The translations under genes were made by a program, and so were the position numbers. Below the pieces are notes generated by a model. That model was given only the letters and a program-made list of their open reading frames with translations, was not told where the DNA came from and ran no database searches. This document shows positions 18,394 through 28,792 of a stretch of 64,000 nucleotides of DNA, one piece after another; positions within the stretch are counted from its first letter, which is position 1; each line of letters starts with the position of its first letter. Location: positions 1-64,000 of the forward strand of contig NZ_CAJYOJ010000043.1 of NCBI RefSeq assembly GCF_913776295.1, in the 5' to 3' direction. This stretch comes from an uncultured Pedobacter sp. (lineage in GTDB: Bacteria > Bacteroidota > Bacteroidia > Sphingobacteriales > Sphingobacteriaceae).

Positions 18394-19947
18394 CTATTTC
18401 TCCCAGAAGATTTTATCATTAAAAATATTAATTACAGGAACATTAGCATTATTATTAGCGATTTCATTCTGCGGATATGGCAATCGTAATGGCAATTTAC
18501 CACCACTAACATTGTTTAATCCTACGGGAATATTGGCAGGAAATCCTGTTCTACGGTATTCAGCCCAAGCTTCAATGCCGTTAAAACCATTATTTGCCAC
18601 CCATTTCTGCGTGATAATGGCTTCGAATTGACGGCCAGCCGCTGTCGCTAACGCCCAGTTAACCAAAGGTGAAGTAGACGTAGTGTAATACGTATTTGCG
18701 GCTGTGGATGTAGAACCAAGTAGTTTAAATGATTCCTCAATACCTGTTTGATAAGCAGTTTGTGCTGCGGTTATACCTCCAGGAAGAAAACCTTTAAAAA
18801 TAGCCTCCGCCTGTAAGAAAAATCCTTCGGAAGCTGTTAATAAATAGGCAGGCTTAGCAAAACCATTGTTCGCACTTGATGGTAAAACACCTGCTCCAAC
18901 TGCAGAATAGTTATCTTTTTTAGTTGTCGGCGTAGCCGTAGTTCCCGGGTAAACACCTGTATAGGTTTGAGTTGAAGGATTTGGGGTGACCGCAGGCCTA
19001 TAAATCAAACCAATTCTTGGATCTGCAGCATTAATTAAAAAATCAATGGCATACTTATTTGCTCTGGTAGCTTGATAGTTTGAAGTTTCCGCACCCGACA
19101 CATTAAAACCTATTGCACCGTATAGGGGGCTAAATTTACCTGACTGGTTCATATAACCAGGATTAACCCCTGCATTTTCACCTGCAGCTAAAAATGTTGC
19201 ACCGGCTAATGATGCAAATCCTGCACTAACCTTTGCTGCCCGAGAAGGAATTAATGATTGCCTTAATAAAACACGAAGTTTCAAGGTATTCGCAAATCTC
19301 AGCCATTTATTCATGGATACCGCCGGAGAGGAGGTAGTAGACCCGCTACCAAAAACAATGTCGCTTGAGGTAGATGGGTTATCACCTGTAGCGGTAACAT
19401 TAATGCTTGCAATTCCATCGTTAATCAGGTTTAATATACCATCATATACATCTTCTGCTTTATCGAATTTTGGATTACTAACTGCCGTTCCTTTAAGTGC
19501 ATCACTAAAAGGGACATCTCCCCATGTATCCACCAATAACTGGAAATTATATGCCTGCATGATTTTAGCTATCGCCAACGCATTTTTCTTGCCTGCAGCA
19601 GATGCCTGCTGCTCTACATATTTATAGTCATTTAAACCACCTGCGTACAATGATGTCCAAACAGCATCATATGTATTTGGGGTTAACTGATACGTTTCTT
19701 GCGGCTGATAAAACAAGAAATCGGGTGACTGCCCCCAGTTACCTGTTAATAAATTACCTAAAATATTTAAGTTGTTATTAACATTTGCGCCGGTGTTTGA
19801 TAGTGCCGCGGGTAAAACAAGCTCAGGAGTTGTAGTTGTTGGGGTATTTGGATTATTATTGATATCCAAAAAATTCTTCTCACACCCTGTTACCGCAAAT
19901 GCAAGCGATACTATTGCAATTCCTTTTATGATATTTTTGATTTTCAT
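18394..19947 (-). CDS. SusD-like outer-membrane lipoprotein (SusD-like_2 type), pair 3
   Basis: A 517-residue surface lipoprotein with lipobox VTGC (Cys22) and the mature start EKNFLDINNNPNTP. Core motifs of the SusD-like_2 branch are present: IMQAYNFQLLVDTWGDVPFSDALKG (about residue 130), MNKWLRFANTLKLRVLLRQS, FAKPAYLLTASEGFFLQAEAIFKG, and near the end GIEAWAEYRRTGFPANIP followed by LRLPYPQNE. It starts 21 bases after the SusC stop. Role and location are as for SusD proteins: ligand capture at the cell surface and a hinged lid on SusC. The longer Ala/Ser/Thr-rich loops in the middle distinguish it from pair 1. The substrate is unknown. Confidence 0.93.
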   Translation of the reverse strand: MKIKNIIKGIAIVSLAFAVTGCEKNFLDINNNPNTPTTTTPELVLPAALSNTGANVNNNLNILGNLLTGNWGQSPDFLFYQPQETYQLTPNTYDAVWTSLYAGGLNDYKYVEQQASAAGKKNALAIAKIMQAYNFQLLVDTWGDVPFSDALKGTAVSNPKFDKAEDVYDGILNLINDGIASINVTATGDNPSTSSDIVFGSGSTTSSPAVSMNKWLRFANTLKLRVLLRQSLIPSRAAKVSAGFASLAGATFLAAGENAGVNPGYMNQSGKFSPLYGAIGFNVSGAETSNYQATRANKYAIDFLINAADPRIGLIYRPAVTPNPSTQTYTGVYPGTTATPTTKKDNYSAVGAGVLPSSANNGFAKPAYLLTASEGFFLQAEAIFKGFLPGGITAAQTAYQTGIEESFKLLGSTSTAANTYYTTSTSPLVNWALATAAGRQFEAIITQKWVANNGFNGIEAWAEYRRTGFPANIPVGLNNVSGGKLPLRLPYPQNEIANNNANVPVINIFNDKIFWEK

Positions 19948-19968
19948 ATTTCTGATTATTTATAAATA

Positions 19969-22900
19969 CTAGAATGTAGCATTTAAAGTTACACCAAACG
20001 TCCTGGTAGATGGGATACTGGTAAATTCTCTTCCCTGAGAGTTATTCGTCCCAAAAATACTTGCCTCTGGATCAATATATTTATTAGATTTTGGCGTCCA
20101 TAATAAAATGTTAGCACCAGTAACTGATAAACTGGCTTTGCCAAAAGGAGTTTTTGTTAAATATTTAGCCGGTATCTGATATCCGAATGAAACATCTCTC
20201 AATTTTAAAAACGCTGCATCAACGATGTTAGATTCTGCAAAACTATTGAAGTTACCATACCAGAAATCGAAGTTACCACTTCTTGTTTTAACAGAAGTAT
20301 TTGGAGTAAATACACCTGGTGAGGTTTCAATTACAGAATTTGGCCAGATAAATCTTTCTCTGTTATATTGAGTTGTTTCTGTTGTTGAACCTGTAAACGT
20401 TAATGTACTCTTAGTTCCAGAGTAGATCACATTTCCTGATCTGAAATCTAAAGTAGTCGACAAAGAAAAACCTTTATATGATAAAGTATTATTAAAACCT
20501 AAAATATATTTTGGACTCACTTGGCCCAGGTTCTTCAATTTTGGGTCTAATCTGATATAACCAGATGTAGCATCTACAACAACCCTACCTTCAGAATCCC
20601 TTAAATAAGCCGAACCCACTAAAGAGATCGGTTGGCCAACTATGGCTGTTGGAACCGGATCGCCTGAACCTAAGGATAGCTGTGGTGTAAATAAGGATTC
20701 AACAATGTTTTTGTTATAGGTGTAGCTAAAACCAAAGTTCCAAGAAAAACCATCACGGTTCCTGAACGGATTACCTCTCAAGGCGATCTCAATACCTTTA
20801 TTTGTAACAACACCTGAATTTACTGTAGCTGCAGTAAAACCTGTAGAAGACGGGATTCCGACATTAACAATTTGACCATCTGTAGATGTTCTGTAATATG
20901 TTACATCTAAACCTAATTTATCTTTAATGAAAGATAATTCAGTACCGAACTCATATGAAGTAGTAAATTCCGGTTTTAAGTTTGGATTAGGTGTTGTGTT
21001 AGATAATGTAAAAGCTGCAATAGAACCGAAAGGGAAACCAGACGCAGCACCAAAAGTTGGAGCTAAATAGTAAGGAGCAGCATCGGAACCAACTTTAGAG
21101 TAACTTGCCCTGAATTTAGCATAAGAAAGTATATCATTATTTTTTAACGCATCGATAGCTTCTGTTGCTATAAAACTTAAACTGGCTGAAGGATAGAAAT
21201 AAGAATTATTATCTTTCGGAAGAGTTGATGAAATGTCGTTCCTCAATGTTCCATTTAAGTAGATATAGTTTTTATACCCTATGGTTAAATCACCAGCGAA
21301 ACCAATAATACGGTTTTTAAATGAAGTTTCACCTCCACCAAGTTCACCAACACGGTTTGATAAATTAAAGAATCCCGGGGTTGAAATTGCACTTGCCGAA
21401 GCAGTTAAATTACGGCTGTCATTTTGACGAAAGTTATTCAACAAAATCAAAGTTGTGTTGAAATCTTCATTGATATCCTTTTTGAAAGTCAGCAATAAAT
21501 CTGAGTTGATAATCCTGTTTGAAAATGCATCCTCAATTATACTGCCCGGAGTTGCAGTTGGACGTTGACCTGTACCAAAAGTTGTTTTCTCAAAAGTTTG
21601 TTTTCTTCTGTCAGAGGCATAATCTGTACCTAAACGATACGTAACATTTAACCATTTTACTGGATCATATGTAACTTGGAAACTACCTAAAAACCTGTCG
21701 AGGTTACTATTAAATCGGTTATTTTCTAACGCATAATAAGGGTTCGGCTGATAACCATTAAAGAACCCTTGAGTAGTTGCAAATTCATAGTTTCGCCAGT
21801 CTTTAAAGTTCTGCAGGTCAATCTGGCGGCTTACGTTTAATACGTCGTTAATAACAGTCGCATTACCTGTACCACTAAAAGATGTATTGGTTAGGTTCTT
21901 GTTGTAACTGATATTAGCGCTCACATTTACATTATTTGCCAGTTTGGTTGACCCAGATAACTTGAATGTATTTCTTCTGAATTTATCCATAGGAACGACA
22001 CCTTTTACCTCATTATCCGATAATGAGGCATAAAATGAGCCTTTTTCATTGCCACCTGAAAATGAAACCGAGTTTTGAATGTTAGATCCTGTATTAAAAA
22101 AGTTCTTGGCATTGTCAGGAACTGCACTATAAGGAATCATTAATTTGTGGCCATTAGCTAATGTCGGACCTGATTGAACAATTGAACCGTCGAATTTAGG
22201 TCCCCAGTTAGTATTTTCAATTTCATCGTAAACCGGAGGATTACCTGTTCCATTTTCATAACCTGATCCATATTCATTTTGTAATTCAGGCAACTTTTGA
22301 ACATTATCAAAGTTAAAAGACGAAACCACGTTGATTTCCATTTTCCTGTTTCTATTGGCTGCATCTTTACCGGTTTTCGTGGTAATGATAATCGCACCAT
22401 TTCTACCTTGCGACCCATATAATGCAGCAGCATTAGGACCTTTCAAAACAGTAACAGACTCAATATCATCAGGGTTGATATCGCCAACACGGTTACCCAC
22501 GTCAACTTGATTTGCAGAAGATGATGAAGGCTGTGTGGAAGAGTTATCAATCGGAACACCGTCTATAACAAATAATGGTTGACCTTCACCTTGTAAAGAT
22601 CTGGTACCCCTCATGGTAATACGGGTTGCGGTATTAACACCACCACTAGAGCGACCGATCTGTACACCAGGAGTTTTACCTGTTAAACCATTGATTAAGT
22701 TGGTTTGCCTACCGTTTGTTAAATCAGCACTTTTAATATTATCCGCAGAATAACCTAAAGAAGCTTTGCTCTTTTCTATGCCCACAGCCGTTACAACGAC
22801 TTCGTTAAGCACTTTTGCATCTGTTGATAACGCAACATTGATTACGGTAGATGAGCCGATTAGCTTATCTTGGGAAATAAAGCCTAATGAGCTAAATTCT

Positions 22901-23112
22901 AAAGTGCTTGCGGAAGACGGAACAGAGATGGAATATTTACCACTCGCGTTTGTACTTGTTCCCCCTGTAGCACCTTTAATTTTTACTGTTACACCTGGTA
23001 TCGGAAGATTATCTTCCGAAGACGTAACTGTACCAGTGATTGTTCGATCTTGTGCCATTGCTGTTGTAGCAAAAAACATCAATATGAACAAACTTTGTAG
23101 AAGTTTTTTCAT
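19969..23112 (-). CDS. SusC/RagA TonB-dependent outer-membrane transporter, pair 3
   Basis: A 1047-residue SusC protein. It has signal peptide MKKLLQSLFILMFFATTAMAQ, a CarboxypepD_reg domain with GVTVKIKGATGGTSTNASG, the plug start VLNEVVVTAVGIEKSKASLGYS and the plug signature DIESVTVLKGPNAAALYGSQGRNG. The barrel ends in FGVTLNATF. Its plug and barrel share phrases with pairs 1, 4 and 5 (NGLTGKTPGVQI, GTRSLQGEGQPLFVIDGVP), so these four are paralogues. It heads a two-gene operon with the SusD gene 21 bases downstream. No regulatory gene is linked, and the lack of an STN domain argues against sigma/anti-sigma control. Confidence 0.95.
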   Translation of the reverse strand: MKKLLQSLFILMFFATTAMAQDRTITGTVTSSEDNLPIPGVTVKIKGATGGTSTNASGKYSISVPSSASTLEFSSLGFISQDKLIGSSTVINVALSTDAKVLNEVVVTAVGIEKSKASLGYSADNIKSADLTNGRQTNLINGLTGKTPGVQIGRSSGGVNTATRITMRGTRSLQGEGQPLFVIDGVPIDNSSTQPSSSSANQVDVGNRVGDINPDDIESVTVLKGPNAAALYGSQGRNGAIIITTKTGKDAANRNRKMEINVVSSFNFDNVQKLPELQNEYGSGYENGTGNPPVYDEIENTNWGPKFDGSIVQSGPTLANGHKLMIPYSAVPDNAKNFFNTGSNIQNSVSFSGGNEKGSFYASLSDNEVKGVVPMDKFRRNTFKLSGSTKLANNVNVSANISYNKNLTNTSFSGTGNATVINDVLNVSRQIDLQNFKDWRNYEFATTQGFFNGYQPNPYYALENNRFNSNLDRFLGSFQVTYDPVKWLNVTYRLGTDYASDRRKQTFEKTTFGTGQRPTATPGSIIEDAFSNRIINSDLLLTFKKDINEDFNTTLILLNNFRQNDSRNLTASASAISTPGFFNLSNRVGELGGGETSFKNRIIGFAGDLTIGYKNYIYLNGTLRNDISSTLPKDNNSYFYPSASLSFIATEAIDALKNNDILSYAKFRASYSKVGSDAAPYYLAPTFGAASGFPFGSIAAFTLSNTTPNPNLKPEFTTSYEFGTELSFIKDKLGLDVTYYRTSTDGQIVNVGIPSSTGFTAATVNSGVVTNKGIEIALRGNPFRNRDGFSWNFGFSYTYNKNIVESLFTPQLSLGSGDPVPTAIVGQPISLVGSAYLRDSEGRVVVDATSGYIRLDPKLKNLGQVSPKYILGFNNTLSYKGFSLSTTLDFRSGNVIYSGTKSTLTFTGSTTETTQYNRERFIWPNSVIETSPGVFTPNTSVKTRSGNFDFWYGNFNSFAESNIVDAAFLKLRDVSFGYQIPAKYLTKTPFGKASLSVTGANILLWTPKSNKYIDPEASIFGTNNSQGREFTSIPSTRTFGVTLNATF

Positions 23113-23146
23113 GATTAAGAAATAGATTAGTTAATGATAATTATCG

Positions 23147-23177
23147 CTAATGTATAGTTAGTTATGTATAACACCAA
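23147..23177 (-). promoter_or_regulatory. Possible promoter of susC 3
   Basis: On the minus strand a TTG (plus 23175-23177) is followed after 20 bases by TACATTAG (plus 23147-23154). The AGCGAT after the -7 box matches that of susC 4. The -7 box departs from TAnnTTTG at two positions, so this is weaker than the promoters of susC 2 and 4. Confidence 0.35.
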
Positions 23178-24046
23178 ATATTTTTTAACAATTTTTAACA
23201 ATATTTTATCTCTTTTCAAAAAAAAATATAATATATGGCAAAAAAACCGCCTACGCTTAAAAAAAACAGGACGGCGCACAGAAAAACTGTCTTTTTAGTT
23301 GAAATTTTAACTGATTAAATTGGCTAGACTTGAATTGTGTTTAAAACCTATTAGAATAGTTCTTTGAAAAATAACTCAAAGCAGATCAAAACAGTCCCAT
23401 TTTTATACCCTGAGATTTTAGAATTTATAGATTAACGATGCGAATCTTTATGCATTTACCACTGCTACCAAATTTACGGAGAAAGCTTGGCTTAAATCAA
23501 ACCCGCTGCATATCTTAACAGAAAAGAATCCAGATGAACTACAGAATCTTTCACTTAATCACCGTACTGTAGGGTAGATAGCTTAAAACAATCAAAACCG
23601 AGATCCTACAGCGAATTATGTACACTCAGCTAATACAGCAAAGGATAAAAATAGGGACTAGAAGTATTTTCATGAAACAGATAGGCCCTCGGTAAATTGA
23701 TTGCGGGTACAACACTTGTACACGAAAAACCCCGGATGATATTTTTTGGGCAAAAGAAATTCAGATGGTGACCCGAGCCTATACATATGAAAAATGTTAA
23801 CCTAAGTTATAGCTTATGCCTACTAAAGGAATGAAAATAGAATATATAAACGATGGACTTGAAAAGGACTTCAAGCCGCAATAAACATTTTACCGGATCA
23901 TGTCAGGAAACTTCCTATTAAATAATCTCCACGCAATAGCAGCATGTTTGTTCTTTCGCGAAGAAGCCGTAGCACAATGACAAATTGATAAATCCAAGCT
24001 AGTTGGTTATCGATACTCAAACAAATCAGATTAAAGTGCGTTTAAG
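23178..24046. other. Long non-coding gap between operons 3 and 4
   Basis: Nearly 900 bases without a convincing ORF on either strand, the longest empty stretch in the window. It contains A tracts, a short palindrome GTACAACACTTGTAC (around 23706-23720) and scattered stops in all frames. No tRNA, no transposase fragment and no clear repeat of neighbouring sequence was seen. It may be a decayed gene or simply accumulated intergenic sequence. Confidence 0.5.
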
Positions 24047-24084
24047 GTAAAAAAATAGGGCAATTCACAGATGAATTGCCCTAT
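24047..24084 (-). terminator. Terminator of SusCD operon 4
   Basis: A perfect 13-bp stem ATAGGGCAATTCA/TGAATTGCCCTAT (24055-24067 and 24072-24084) with a CAGA loop is followed on the minus strand by a run of T. It lies 20 bases after the SusD stop. Confidence 0.88.
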
Positions 24085-24103
24085 CTATATTAAATTTATC
24101 AAT

Positions 24104-25558
24104 TTACAAATCAAACCACATTTTGTCGAAATATCTTGGTTGTGGATTAGGAATATTGGGATTAGCAGCAACTTCATCTAATGACAAAGTATATCTTCTA
24201 ATTAATGCTCCTGAGGTTGCGCCAATAGGCAAAGTTAAGGCCGGCACTTCACTACCTTCTGGCCCAGATCTTCTCCATTGTACAAAAGCTTCCATTGGTC
24301 TATCCATTAAATCAACCCATTGTTGAAGATGAATCTGTCTAAGTGGATCACTCGCAGTTGTTAAACTCGGAAGTGTAGTGTTTGCAAAGTTGTTCGCATC
24401 TGTACTTGATGCACCGTAAAATAAACAAGACTGAATAACACCTTCTTTGTAAAGGCCTTGAGCAGTTGCCAAATTTTGAGAAACTCCAAGACCTCGTGCA
24501 TAGGCTTCTGCTTTTAAAAGCAATAATTCTTGATAAGAGAAAATAACTGAAGGTGCATCTTTTCTGTAAAGGTATGCGCTGATTAAGGATACCGTTTCAT
24601 CAGCCGTTACCTCAGAACCTATAGCTTTATAACTTGCATTAGTTCCCTTGTCAAAATACCTTGGAATTCTAGGATCGCTAACTGTAGCGTTAGGAAACAT
24701 GTAATCAAACACATTTGAATTAGCGAAAAACCATTGGTTCTCTCCATTTGTATACCGATTAAACAATCGATATTTCGGATTCTCATTATTAGTTGTACTA
24801 TAATATGGTCTTAGTTGACTCTCGTTTGCTGCTGAAATCATTGAAGAAGGATTAGCTAATAACTGACCAATAGCGGCAGCTTTTGAAGGATCCTTATCAA
24901 CCATTACCATTAAGGTTTTAAACTTAATTGAATTAGCTAGTTTTTTCCACTTATTAAGATCACCAGCATAAAACACATCATAATCTGTAAGTTTTAAAGC
25001 ATTTGCCACATTAATTTGTGCATTTGCTTCATCTAACAAAGCAATAACTGCCTCTAAAACACTTTTTTGACTATCATATTGTGGATAAGGAAATTTATCT
25101 GGATCAAAGGCCTGAGTGTATGGAACATCACCATATAAGGTAGTTGCCTCGTACATGATCTGCGCCAATATGATTTTGCACTGCGCCGCTGTATTATTAT
25201 CAACAGGACTCGCACTTTCGGCATTTTTAATAGCCAATTTCAAATTATTTCCTGCTGTACTATAATATACTTTCCATGTATTACCAAGAGCAAAGGAACT
25301 GATATTATATACATTATCCTTTCCCCAGCCATAGTCGCCACCGCTGGCTAATGTCTGACTAAAAAGACCTATTGGAATCCAGGCATCACCACTATTTTTA
25401 TTGGCATCCCAAGCAGTAATAGCATAGCCAAAAAGTAGTTTTGGTTCTACAGTTAAGGAACTTAACGGATTACTATTTATATTTAGATACTTTTTACATG
25501 AAACCCCACCAATCGCGACAAGGAGTAAAAATAATATAATTTTATGTTTCATTTTCAT
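24104..25558 (-). CDS. SusD-like outer-membrane lipoprotein (SusD-like_2 type), pair 4
   Basis: A 484-residue surface lipoprotein. The ATG at 25558 was chosen because it gives a short lipoprotein signal with lipobox GVSC (Cys21) followed by KKYLNINSNPLSS; a longer frame upstream overlaps the end of SusC and would bury the signal peptide. Family motifs include ILAQIMYEATTLYGDVPYTQAFDPDKFPY, VFYAGDLNKWKKLANSIKFKTLMVM, LIRRYTLSLDEVAANPNIPNPQPRYFDKMWF, and the C-terminal pattern WVDLMDRPMEAFVQWRRSG. It forms the lid of the SusC encoded 22 bases upstream. Confidence 0.93.
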   Translation of the reverse strand: MKMKHKIILFLLLVAIGGVSCKKYLNINSNPLSSLTVEPKLLFGYAITAWDANKNSGDAWIPIGLFSQTLASGGDYGWGKDNVYNISSFALGNTWKVYYSTAGNNLKLAIKNAESASPVDNNTAAQCKIILAQIMYEATTLYGDVPYTQAFDPDKFPYPQYDSQKSVLEAVIALLDEANAQINVANALKLTDYDVFYAGDLNKWKKLANSIKFKTLMVMVDKDPSKAAAIGQLLANPSSMISAANESQLRPYYSTTNNENPKYRLFNRYTNGENQWFFANSNVFDYMFPNATVSDPRIPRYFDKGTNASYKAIGSEVTADETVSLISAYLYRKDAPSVIFSYQELLLLKAEAYARGLGVSQNLATAQGLYKEGVIQSCLFYGASSTDANNFANTTLPSLTTASDPLRQIHLQQWVDLMDRPMEAFVQWRRSGPEGSEVPALTLPIGATSGALIRRYTLSLDEVAANPNIPNPQPRYFDKMWFDL

Positions 25559-25580
25559 GATATTTCTTTTTTTAAATTGA

Positions 25581-28500
25581 TTACAGTCCAAATCTTAAAT
25601 TGAAACCAAATGACCTCGTTGAAGGGATGCTGTTGAATTCCACGCCTTCACCTACAACACCTGCTCCAAAAAAGTTCATTTCTGGATCTACGTGAGGTAC
25701 GTGACTTTTAATCAACCATAAGTTTCTTCCTTCTATACCTATTTCTGCTGATTTAAACACTGTCTTCTTAAGCAAATTGGCAGGAAATGCGTATGAAAAC
25801 CTCACTTCTCTTAATTTAACATAAGAAGCATCAAAAATATTACCTATAGTATTTGCTACCGCGGCTTCATTTCCCCAATAGTCTTGCATGCTTCTAACTG
25901 CAGTTTTATTAGTTACATATTGACCATTTACCAGATTAACACCTTTATCAACAATAGGTGTTCTATCTCCACCTGTTTCAATAGCCAAGCCACTAGTTCT
26001 CAAGTTTGCAACAGTTCCCGAATAGAATACACCTCCTTGTCTGAAATCAATTAATCCACTTAAGCTAAAGTTTTTATATCTAAACTGATTGTTTAAGCCC
26101 AGCATCCAATCTGGATAAATATTGCCTAAACGCTGCGCTGTTGCTGAAGGTATTTTCAATCCACTTGCAGCATCAATAACAATATTTCCATTTGGATCTT
26201 TTTGCCAATCCAAACCATAAAGACCAAAACTTTGATCTACTTCTGCTTTGATTTGTAAACCACTCCATCCACTTGATAAACTATACTGATTTAACCCAGG
26301 AGCCAATGCCTCAACAACTTGTTTGTTCTTTGAGAAATTTGCCGTTATATCCCAAGAAAAATCTCTAGCTTTAAGCGGTACTAAGTTTAAAGCAACCTCA
26401 ATTCCCCTATTTCTAATCGCACCTACGTTTACCGTTTTTGCAAAATAACCTGTAGATATTGCAACATCAATATCAATCAGTTGATTTTTTGTACGTGTGT
26501 TATAATAAGAGAAATCAAGACCAATTCTGTTTTTCAAAAATTTCAATTCTGTACCAAACTCATATGAATTCTGTTTCTCTGGTACAAGCGCAGCATTAGG
26601 AAGAATTCTAGGTCCGGAAAATGCCGTAGAAATATTTCCAATAGGAAAAATTGCGGTCTGCGCACCTACGTATTGCAAAAAGATGGTCGTAACTGGATCA
26701 TATTGAAAATCCAATTTATAAGGTAATAAATCACTTCCCACAGAAGCCCAGCTCGCACGTAATTTACCATATGAAAGCCAATCTAAATTTTGGTCTTTCA
26801 ATAATTCAGTAAATATGAAACTACCACTTACAGATGGGTAGAAATAGGAGCGGTTATTAACAGGCAACGTAGAAGTCCAATCGTTTCTTCCTGTTACATC
26901 CAGGTATAGAAAATCTTTATAACTTGCACTTAATGATCCGTACAAGCCCATTAAACGTCTTTTACTATATCCTAGAGTTGGAACTGCTTTAACGGCATTG
27001 GAATAATTGTACAATTGATCAATAGTTAGATCTGTAGCGTTAACAACAGTACTTTGACTTGAACGCTCATTGATGTTACCACCAACTACCAATTTAAATT
27101 TAAAGTCTTTTATTAAATTATTTTGCTCCATTGACACCAGGAGATCATCATTGATTTGTCTCTGAAAGATATCAGTATTTGTGAATGCTCCATTATTTAT
27201 TCCAGCAGTACCTTTACGTGTTACACTACCTCTTTTTTCAGTATAGATATCACCACCAAGAACATTACTAACAGTCATCCAAGAAAATGGCTTATACTCA
27301 AAAGTGTATGACCCTAAAAATCTATCTACCGTATTAGAGGTTCTATTATAGTTCATAATCCAATATGGATTATTACCAGTTCTATCTGTAGTTAAGAAAA
27401 TTTGTTTTCCGTTTGCATCAATTACATTATCTCTCACATCATTAATGTCAACCACACGAGGCAATCCGTATATTGCTGATGTAATAACGTTAGTGTTATT
27501 TGAACTTTGTGATGGACGACCATCAGCATTTATCCTTGTGTAACTAGCAACAAATCTAGATGATAACTTATCACTAAATTTTCTACCTGCGTTAACCGAA
27601 AAATTATATTTACCTAGCTTTGATTCAGGAATAATACCTTTTTCATTTACACTGGTAAAACTTAATCTATAGTCTGAGTTATCGCCACCACCAGCAATTG
27701 AAATGTTGTTAGTGTATGATGCTCCAGTATTAAAAAAGTCTTTCACATTGTTTGGATAAGCCTGTAAAGTAACCTGACGTCCTAAGAAATCCTGAAATTT
27801 TTGATTTTGAACATCAGCGATTTTTGGACCCCATCCGTTTGAATACTTTAAGCCGTAATCATAAGTTTTTGTTGTTGTGTTATAGATACCCTGAGCATAT
27901 TCATTTTGAAATTCAGGTAGCACCAAAGGGTTCTCAAAACGCGCTGATGAGTTTACACTAATAGAAGTCCTTGAGCTACTTGCCCCTCTTTTAGAAGTTA
28001 TAATTATAGCACCATCTTTTGCCCTTGAACCATAAAGAGCGGTAGCCGCAGCTCCCTTTAAAATTGTCATTGACTCAATATCATCGGAACTTAAATCACC
28101 AATTCTATTTCCAAAGTCAACATTATTTGCCGCAGTACCTCCAGCTGATGTGCCGTCCGTAACTGGTACCCCATCTATTACAAATAACGGAGAGTTTACA
28201 CCAAGAGAGTTTACACCCCTAATTACAATTTTTGTTGAGCCACCTAGAGTACCTGATTGAGAATTTATTCTCACACCGGGAGCTTTACCAGCTAAAGAGT
28301 TCAAAACATTTGTCGATCTTGCATCAGTCAATTGATCGCTTTTAATTACAGACGCGCTGTACCCTAAGGACTTCGCTTCTCTGGAAATTCCCAGTGCGGT
28401 CACAACAACTTCACCTAATACTTTTGAATCCGACATCATCACAACATTAATAAGCGACGCAGACCCGACACTCTTGCTTTGTGTTAAATAACCGATAAAA

Positions 28501-28721
28501 GAAAAATCTAAGGTGTTTGAACCCGAAGGGATTTTAACTGAATATTTACCATTAGCGTCTGTAACAGTTCCAATTTGTGTTCCTGTTACCCTTACGCTTA
28601 CTCCAGGAATCGGCAGCTTATCATCTGAAGATGTTACCGTACCAGTAATTGTCCTATCTTGAGCTATTGCGGTAGATGCAAAAAACAAAAGTACGAACAA
28701 ACTTTGTAAAAGTTTTTTCAT
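25581..28721 (-). CDS. SusC/RagA TonB-dependent outer-membrane transporter, pair 4
   Basis: A 1046-residue SusC protein with signal peptide MKKLLQSLFVLLFFASTAIAQ. The CarboxypepD_reg domain contains GVSVRVTGTQIGTVTDANGK, the plug contains VLNSLAGKAPGVRI, LFVIDGVPVTDG and DDIESMTILKGAAATALYGS, and the barrel ends FGFNLRFGL. Its closest local relatives are pairs 1, 3 and 5. It transports a nutrient across the outer membrane with TonB energy. A TTG-N22-TATATTTAG promoter stands 38 bases before the ATG. No hydrolase is linked apart from the M14 peptidase gene further upstream in the block. Confidence 0.95.
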   Translation of the reverse strand: MKKLLQSLFVLLFFASTAIAQDRTITGTVTSSDDKLPIPGVSVRVTGTQIGTVTDANGKYSVKIPSGSNTLDFSFIGYLTQSKSVGSASLINVVMMSDSKVLGEVVVTALGISREAKSLGYSASVIKSDQLTDARSTNVLNSLAGKAPGVRINSQSGTLGGSTKIVIRGVNSLGVNSPLFVIDGVPVTDGTSAGGTAANNVDFGNRIGDLSSDDIESMTILKGAAATALYGSRAKDGAIIITSKRGASSSRTSISVNSSARFENPLVLPEFQNEYAQGIYNTTTKTYDYGLKYSNGWGPKIADVQNQKFQDFLGRQVTLQAYPNNVKDFFNTGASYTNNISIAGGGDNSDYRLSFTSVNEKGIIPESKLGKYNFSVNAGRKFSDKLSSRFVASYTRINADGRPSQSSNNTNVITSAIYGLPRVVDINDVRDNVIDANGKQIFLTTDRTGNNPYWIMNYNRTSNTVDRFLGSYTFEYKPFSWMTVSNVLGGDIYTEKRGSVTRKGTAGINNGAFTNTDIFQRQINDDLLVSMEQNNLIKDFKFKLVVGGNINERSSQSTVVNATDLTIDQLYNYSNAVKAVPTLGYSKRRLMGLYGSLSASYKDFLYLDVTGRNDWTSTLPVNNRSYFYPSVSGSFIFTELLKDQNLDWLSYGKLRASWASVGSDLLPYKLDFQYDPVTTIFLQYVGAQTAIFPIGNISTAFSGPRILPNAALVPEKQNSYEFGTELKFLKNRIGLDFSYYNTRTKNQLIDIDVAISTGYFAKTVNVGAIRNRGIEVALNLVPLKARDFSWDITANFSKNKQVVEALAPGLNQYSLSSGWSGLQIKAEVDQSFGLYGLDWQKDPNGNIVIDAASGLKIPSATAQRLGNIYPDWMLGLNNQFRYKNFSLSGLIDFRQGGVFYSGTVANLRTSGLAIETGGDRTPIVDKGVNLVNGQYVTNKTAVRSMQDYWGNEAAVANTIGNIFDASYVKLREVRFSYAFPANLLKKTVFKSAEIGIEGRNLWLIKSHVPHVDPEMNFFGAGVVGEGVEFNSIPSTRSFGFNLRFGL

Positions 28722-28758
28722 GAAATTTAAGTTTGTAAATGATTAATTATTTGAATCG

Positions 28759-28792
28759 CTAAATATAATAGAGATTAAGCAAGATTTAACAA
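28759..28792 (-). promoter_or_regulatory. Bacteroidota-type promoter of susC 4
   Basis: On the minus strand TTG (plus 28790-28792) is followed by 22 bases and TATATTTAG (plus 28759-28767), then GCGATTCAAATAAT. The match in spacing and downstream sequence to the susC 2 promoter (17800-17834) is strong although the intervening bases differ. Confidence 0.6.
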
